DNA from: Methylomonas sp.
GTDB taxonomy: Bacteria > Pseudomonadota > Gammaproteobacteria > Methylococcales > Methylomonadaceae
Length of the DNA: 10,058 nt
Reading direction: 5' to 3'
NCBI GenBank assembly: GCA_026988195.1
Contig: JALSLS010000364.1
Location: forward strand, 1-10,058
In this document: positions 6,344-10,058 of the stretch, one piece after another
Layout: each line of letters begins with the position of its first letter
How positions within the stretch are numbered: the stretch's first letter is position 1
Position numbers and translations under genes: made by a program
Notes under the pieces: model-generated
Databases searched by the model: none
Told to the model about the DNA's origin: nothing
What the model saw: the letters and a program-made list of their open reading frames with translations, nothing else

Positions 6344-6370
6344 ACAAAGAATATTGATCGGAACACCAAA

Positions 6371-6769
6371 ATGACTAAAATAATCATAGAAACAAACAAA
6401 GCACCCCAAGCAATTGGCACTTATTCTCAAGCTATAAAAGTTGAAAATACAGTTTACCTTTCAGGACAGATTCCTTTAATTCCAGAGACCATGGAAATTG
6501 CTGAAGGTGATATTTCCGATCATATCAAGCAGGTCTTTGATAACTTAAACGCCGTTGCCGAAGCTGCTGGCGGAAATTTTCATGATATTGTTAAATTGAA
6601 TGTTTTTTTAACCGACCTTTCCAATTTCCCTGTGGTTAACGAAATTATGAGTCATTATTTCACTCAACCTTATCCTGCTCGTGCTGTTGTCGGTGTTGCA
6701 TCACTTCCTAAAGGAGTAGGCATTGAAATGGATGCGATCATGGTAATAAGAGAGACATACACTAGCTAA
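6371..6769 (+). CDS. ridA: RidA-family 2-iminobutanoate/2-iminopropanoate deaminase
   Basis: Small cytoplasmic trimeric enzyme that hydrolyses reactive enamines and imines released by PLP-dependent enzymes such as threonine dehydratase, protecting other PLP enzymes. The 132-aa product has the family's full length and key residues: Y18 in GTYSQA, SGQIP (31-35), the NVFLTDLSNFPVVN helix region (77-90), R104 in the PARAVVGVASLPKG signature (102-114) and E119 in IEMDAI. The arginine that binds the substrate carboxylate is therefore present, which supports true deaminase activity over an uncharacterised Rid subgroup. GGA at 6360-6362 is a weak ribosome-binding site eight bases before the ATG. recG starts ten bases after its stop. 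A ridA gene after spoT is a recurring gammaproteobacterial arrangement. Confidence 0.95.
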   Translation: MTKIIIETNKAPQAIGTYSQAIKVENTVYLSGQIPLIPETMEIAEGDISDHIKQVFDNLNAVAEAAGGNFHDIVKLNVFLTDLSNFPVVNEIMSHYFTQPYPARAVVGVASLPKGVGIEMDAIMVIRETYTS

Positions 6770-6779
6770 AACAGTCAAT

Positions 6780-8855
6780 ATGGATGCTTTGCTTCAACCC
6801 GTTTCAACATTATCAGGTATTGGCCCTCAGTCGACTATCCGTTTTGAAAAACTGGGGGTTCACTGTATAAAAGACCTGCTTTTTCACTTACCTCACCGCT
6901 ACCAAGACCGTACCAGAATATACCCTATTAACAGCCTATTACCCGGTATGTCTGTTCTATTTTGTGGCACAGTGGAGTTCACAGAAGTTCTAATGAAAGG
7001 CCGTCGCAGTTTACTATGCCGACTGAGCGATTCAACTGGCTATATCAGCTTAAAATTCTTTCACTTTACTGCCAAACAAAAAGCAGATTTAAGCCCAGGT
7101 ACATTAGTCAGTTGCTTTGGGGAAATTCGCTACGGCTATCAGGGCAAAGAAATTGCCCACCCTGAATACAAAATCATTACCTCCACAGACAATATCACTG
7201 AGCCATGCTTAACCCCCATTTACCCATTAACCGAAGGGTTGCACCAAGGCACCGTCAGAAAAGCAATAACCCAAGCCTTAACCCTTTACTTTCAAGCACC
7301 TGAACAATTGGCTGACTGGCTTCCATCCCCGCTATTAAAACAATACAACTACCCTACTTTAAAGCATGCCTTACAAGCATTACACCAGCCAGAACAACAA
7401 TCTACCGAACAGTTACAACAAGGCAATCTAATTGCATTAAAACGACTCGCCTTTGAAGAGTTACTAGCCCACCATCTTATTCTATTAAAAAACAAACAGT
7501 CCGTTAAAAAATGGCTTGCCCCTGTTTTAACCACAACAAAAGCCAAGTCTCAAAGTTTTTTAAACGCTCTCCCCTTTCAATTAACTAAGGCACAAAATCG
7601 TGTTATTGAAGAAATTATTCACGATTGCCAATCTCATCACCCGATGCTTAGGTTAGTACAAGGTGATGTAGGTTCAGGAAAAACCGTGGTAGCCGCCTAC
7701 GCAGCATTACTCGCCTTATCAAGCCATTACCAAGTTGCCATTATGGCTCCCACAGAGTTATTGGCCGATCAACATAACCGTAATTTTAATCAGTGGTTCA
7801 AACACCATGATACTCAGATTGTTTATTTAACTGGCCAACTTAAAGGAAAACTGAGAAAACAAGCCTTAGCCGCTATTGAAGATGGAACCGCAGGTATTAT
7901 TATTGGAACCCATGCATTATTTCAGGAAAGTGTTAATTTCCATCAACTGGGTCTTATTATTATTGATGAACAGCACCGCTTTGGTGTCCATCAACGCTTA
8001 GCCTTAAGAGAGAAAGGTCAAACTAAAGACAGCCGACCTCACCAACTAGTCATGACAGCAACACCTATCCCTAGAACACTGGCAATGCTACAGTATTCAG
8101 ATCTGGATATTTCGATTATTGATGAGTTACCCCCAGGACGAAAACCAGTGACCACTTGTGTTATTCCTGCTGAGCGCAGAGAACAAATCATTGAAAAAAT
8201 AAACAACTGGACTAACAATAAAAATCAAACCTATTGGGTTTGCACCTTAATTGAAGAATCCGAAGTTTTACAATGCGAAGCAGCTGAAAATACAGCTGAA
8301 TATTTAACCCAAGCATTACCTAATGTACGTGTTGCTTTAGTCCATGGTCGTATGAAAGCAATAGAAAAAGATGCCATTATGCAAGGCTTTAAAAACCACG
8401 ACTATGATTTATTAGTAGCAACCACGGTTATTGAAGTGGGGGTTGATGTACCCAATGCCAGTTTAATGATCATAGAAAACCCTGAAAGACTTGGCCTATC
8501 CCAACTTCACCAGTTACGCGGGCGCGTAGGTAGGGGTGATCAAGAAAGCTACTGCCTGTTAATGTATCAAACCCCCTTATCAAATATGAGCAAACAACGA
8601 TTAAGCATATTACGCGAAAGTAATGATGGCTTTATCATTGCTGAAAAAGACTTAGAGCTACGAGGGCCAGGTGATGTTATGGGAACTCGCCAAACAGGGT
8701 TAATGCAATTCAAAATAGCCAATTTAGAACGAGATATTACCTTGCTGGATCAAGTGCAAGATGCTGCTAACCTCATCTCCAGCCAATATCCCCATAGCAT
8801 TCAGCCATTAATTGATCGGTGGTTAGGTCAAACTACTCTTTACTCAGAGGTATAA
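6780..8855 (+). CDS. recG: ATP-dependent DNA helicase RecG
   Basis: Monomeric double-stranded DNA translocase that regresses stalled replication forks and remodels branched intermediates and R-loops. The N-terminal wedge/OB domain spans roughly residues 1-200, with the aromatic KFFHF patch (92-96) where the wedge contacts the junction. Helicase motifs follow in order: Walker A GDVGSGKT (295-302), MAPTELLADQH (322-332), the DEQH box with FGVHQR (396-406), TATPIPRTL (426-434), VHGRM (521-525), ATTVIEVGVDVPNAS (547-561) and QLRGRVGRG (578-586). The C-terminal RecG-specific part includes ELRGPGDVMGTRQTG (626-640). At 691 aa it matches E. coli RecG (693) and looks intact. It begins ten bases after ridA with no strong ribosome-binding site, so translational coupling is likely, and ends six bases before ubiC. 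Confidence 0.98.
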   Translation: MDALLQPVSTLSGIGPQSTIRFEKLGVHCIKDLLFHLPHRYQDRTRIYPINSLLPGMSVLFCGTVEFTEVLMKGRRSLLCRLSDSTGYISLKFFHFTAKQKADLSPGTLVSCFGEIRYGYQGKEIAHPEYKIITSTDNITEPCLTPIYPLTEGLHQGTVRKAITQALTLYFQAPEQLADWLPSPLLKQYNYPTLKHALQALHQPEQQSTEQLQQGNLIALKRLAFEELLAHHLILLKNKQSVKKWLAPVLTTTKAKSQSFLNALPFQLTKAQNRVIEEIIHDCQSHHPMLRLVQGDVGSGKTVVAAYAALLALSSHYQVAIMAPTELLADQHNRNFNQWFKHHDTQIVYLTGQLKGKLRKQALAAIEDGTAGIIIGTHALFQESVNFHQLGLIIIDEQHRFGVHQRLALREKGQTKDSRPHQLVMTATPIPRTLAMLQYSDLDISIIDELPPGRKPVTTCVIPAERREQIIEKINNWTNNKNQTYWVCTLIEESEVLQCEAAENTAEYLTQALPNVRVALVHGRMKAIEKDAIMQGFKNHDYDLLVATTVIEVGVDVPNASLMIIENPERLGLSQLHQLRGRVGRGDQESYCLLMYQTPLSNMSKQRLSILRESNDGFIIAEKDLELRGPGDVMGTRQTGLMQFKIANLERDITLLDQVQDAANLISSQYPHSIQPLIDRWLGQTTLYSEV

Positions 8856-8861
8856 GCCCAG

Positions 8862-9422
8862 GTGCATAAAAATAGCTTCTTATTTACCCAAGAACCCCAC
8901 TGGAAAAAAAAACACCCCGGTTTACAACAAAAACTGCCGACTAATGTTCACTCATGGGTTTATGAAAAAAACTCTTTAACTCGTCGTTTAAGACAAGTAT
9001 ACGGCCACGAGGTTACGGTCGAAATTTTATTTCACCGCTGGAAACCCGCTTTTCTGGGAGAATGTGATCGATTAAACTTACCCCATCAGCAATTTAACCT
9101 TGTGCGAGAGGTGTTACTACATGCTGCAGGTAAACCCCTTATTCTTGCTAGAACAATTCTGCCAGAACATACCATTAAAATAGCTAAACGTAACTTATCT
9201 CATTTAGGTACACGGCCATTAGGTGAAGTTATTTTTGCTTACCCCAATTTAGAACGCCTAGAACTTAACACTTGTTGCATTCCCTATTCCCTATGGACAC
9301 CAGAGCTGACTGATAGGGTCAATATTGAACAACAAGTGTGGGGAAGAAGAACTGTCTATGCTATTCAAAAACAGAAAATGTTAGTCAGTGAGTTTTTTAT
9401 GCCTGGAGCCTTAGAAACCTAG
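8862..9422 (+). CDS. ubiC: chorismate--pyruvate lyase, first committed step of ubiquinone synthesis
   Basis: UbiC removes pyruvate from chorismate to give 4-hydroxybenzoate, the ring precursor of ubiquinone. The 186-aa product carries the family pattern: WKPAFLGECDRL (60-71), LVREVLLHAAGKPLILARTILP (from 80) with R82 in the position of the E. coli active-site arginine, LGTRPLGEVIF (115-125), VWGRRTVY (159-166) and SEFFMPG (176-182) with E177 matching the catalytic glutamate. The start is GTG at 8862, with AGAGG (8846-8850) upstream inside the end of recG; no nearby ATG would keep the N-terminus. It is about 20 residues longer than E. coli UbiC (165 aa), including a basic N-terminal stretch. 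ubiA, its common partner, does not follow in the window. It appears to be the last gene of the run. Confidence 0.93.
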   Translation: MHKNSFLFTQEPHWKKKHPGLQQKLPTNVHSWVYEKNSLTRRLRQVYGHEVTVEILFHRWKPAFLGECDRLNLPHQQFNLVREVLLHAAGKPLILARTILPEHTIKIAKRNLSHLGTRPLGEVIFAYPNLERLELNTCCIPYSLWTPELTDRVNIEQQVWGRRTVYAIQKQKMLVSEFFMPGALET

Positions 9423-9551
9423 GACGGTTTAAGTAAGAGCTCTTAGCAGGAATCTCTGTGTCCGTAGGCGAACCCTCGCTCAAACTTATGCCCACACTTA
9501 ACTCACTGCCATTAAGTTAAACAATTTACTAATGTGCTGACGAGACCGCAA

Positions 9552-9595
9552 GCGCATCAGCTGTATACGATGCACTTCGTTCCTCAGCGCATCCT
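9552..9595. repeat. short palindromic repeat with GCGCATC motifs
   Basis: GCGCATC occurs at 9552-9558 and again at 9588-9594. The second copy also pairs as GATGC (9570-9574) with GCATC (9590-9594) around an arm with further partial pairing (CT with AG), giving an imperfect hairpin. It resembles dispersed intergenic repeats of the GGATGCGCTGAGG type that I recall from other gammaproteobacterial genomes, but no second copy lies in this window to prove it. Confidence 0.4.
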
Positions 9596-9680
9596 ACCTG
9601 TTACCTTATCCTAATGGCTGTGACCTTATGCTTTTCGCAGTCACGGATGCGGAATTTATAGCGAGTTATTTATTGTCTTT

Positions 9681-9867
9681 CCTGGTTACCCATGAGCTTC
9701 CGCAATTTAAAAAAAGCCAACATTGCAACCCCGTCATTCCTGCATTCTCTTAGCAGGAATCTAGTTCACTGAAAATGGACCCCCGATAAAAGACCTCGGG
9801 GATGACGCGTGGCACAAGGGTTTATTCTTTTTCCATATGATTTGGCGGAAACTCATGGGTAATCAGG
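9681..9867. repeat. 23-base inverted repeat enclosing a REP-like unit
   Basis: The arms are 9681-9703 and 9845-9867. The right arm matches the reverse complement of the left at 21 of 23 positions, around a CTCATGGGTAA core. The 141 bases between the arms contain the double-hairpin repeat at 9732-9807. The arms could be the ends of a small non-autonomous element or two dispersed repeats lying head to head. No target duplication is visible outside them. Confidence 0.55.
9732..9807. repeat. REP-like double-hairpin repeat
   Basis: The unit opens with CGTCAT (9732-9737) and closes with ATGACG (9802-9807). Inside, ATTCCTGC (9736-9743) pairs perfectly with GCAGGAAT (9753-9760), and CCCCGA (9781-9786) pairs perfectly with TCGGGG (9796-9801). 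Paired hairpins of this GTCATTCC...GGGGATGACG kind are a common intergenic repeat type in proteobacteria. TCTTAGCAGGAATCT (9748-9762) is repeated exactly at 9441-9455, so a fragment of the same family lies 300 bases upstream. Confidence 0.65.
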
Positions 9868-9931
9868 TTGTCTTTTGCCTTAGGCAACCAGCAACAAATA
9901 CCCCACCCACCTTACTGGCTTTTTTATCCCC

Positions 9932-10040
9932 GCTCAAACCATCTCAATCGTTACGAAGCACACGGATGTGCAAGTGTCGCTCGAAGCAGGATGCTGGTTG
10001 CGACCGTAGCTGGCTATGCGCCTCTTGAGATAGTTTGAGC
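9932..10040. repeat. 109-base unit with 16-base inverted ends
   Basis: GCTCAAACCATCTCAA (9932-9947) is inverted at 10025-10040 with one mismatch. Inside, GCACA (9958-9962) and TGTGC (9967-9971) form a small hairpin. A wider pair, GCAACCAGCA (9884-9893) with TGCTGGTTGC (9992-10001), overlaps the unit. It may be a small element or a structured transcript. No gene or target duplication supports one reading over the other. Confidence 0.45.
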
Positions 10041-10058
10041 AGAAACAAAAAATCTGCG

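Larger units (their letters stand above)
9423..10058. other. non-coding, repeat-rich tract after ubiC
   Basis: About 640 bases hold no convincing gene. One short frame that does open here (9837-10028) matches no family I know. Two separate inverted-repeat systems, one REP-like double hairpin and several short shared motifs are listed individually. The octamer GCTCAAAC recurs at 9478-9485 and 9932-9939, and inverted at 10033-10040. ACTTAA (9496-9501) with TTAAGT (9512-9517) makes a small hairpin just downstream of ubiC. No U-tract terminator is evident. The pattern suggests several short dispersed elements accumulated end to end. Confidence 0.6.

Noticed and set aside
9837..10028. 63-codon plus-strand frame in the terminal tract, and a neighbouring-frame stretch open from about 9841 to 10027 without a start codon
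   Set aside because: Both cross the 23-base, 10-base and 16-base inverted repeats. Neither has a ribosome-binding site or a recognisable domain. Openness over this length is expected by chance.

Overview
The window looks like a piece of an AT-leaning gammaproteobacterial chromosome. The evidence is the E. coli-type phosphoglycerate kinase, a bifunctional SpoT, the syntenic run rpoZ-spoT-ridA-recG, and a UbiC-type chorismate lyase for ubiquinone synthesis. No gene fixes the genus. The many dispersed palindromic repeats remind me of Methylococcales-type genomes, but that is an impression and not evidence. I see no phage, CRISPR array, rRNA, tRNA or complete transposase gene.

Layout from left to right: an outer-membrane TolC/AggA-family efflux or secretion channel (61-1386, +); a spacer almost filled by a palindromic repeat (family 1, copy A); pgk (1713-2888, +); a spacer holding a small inverted-repeat element (family 2, copy 1) directly beside a second, opposite-facing family 1 copy (copy B); a small arginine-rich protein on the minus strand (3275-3619); a divergent promoter region; then a plus-strand housekeeping run, rpoZ (3791-4054), spoT (4060-6234), ridA (6371-6769), recG (6780-8855) and ubiC (8862-9422). 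The last ~640 bases are non-coding and full of inverted and direct repeats.

The run rpoZ to ubiC is tightly spaced (gaps of 5, 136, 10 and 6 bases) and is probably one transcription unit. It brings together an RNA polymerase subunit, the (p)ppGpp synthetase/hydrolase that acts on RNA polymerase, an imine deaminase, a fork-remodelling helicase and the first committed ubiquinone enzyme. The 136-base gap between spoT and ridA contains a family 2 element.

The proteins are mostly ordinary. The most informative part is the non-coding DNA. Both family 2 copies are bracketed by a perfect 7-base direct repeat with a different sequence at each locus (AATGCTT and ACAAAGA), abutting the same element ends, which is good evidence of transposition by a very small non-autonomous element. 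Family 1 is a larger palindromic element present in two opposite copies around pgk. The arginine-rich protein has a striking RR-every-five-residues pattern. I found no convincing new multi-gene system.
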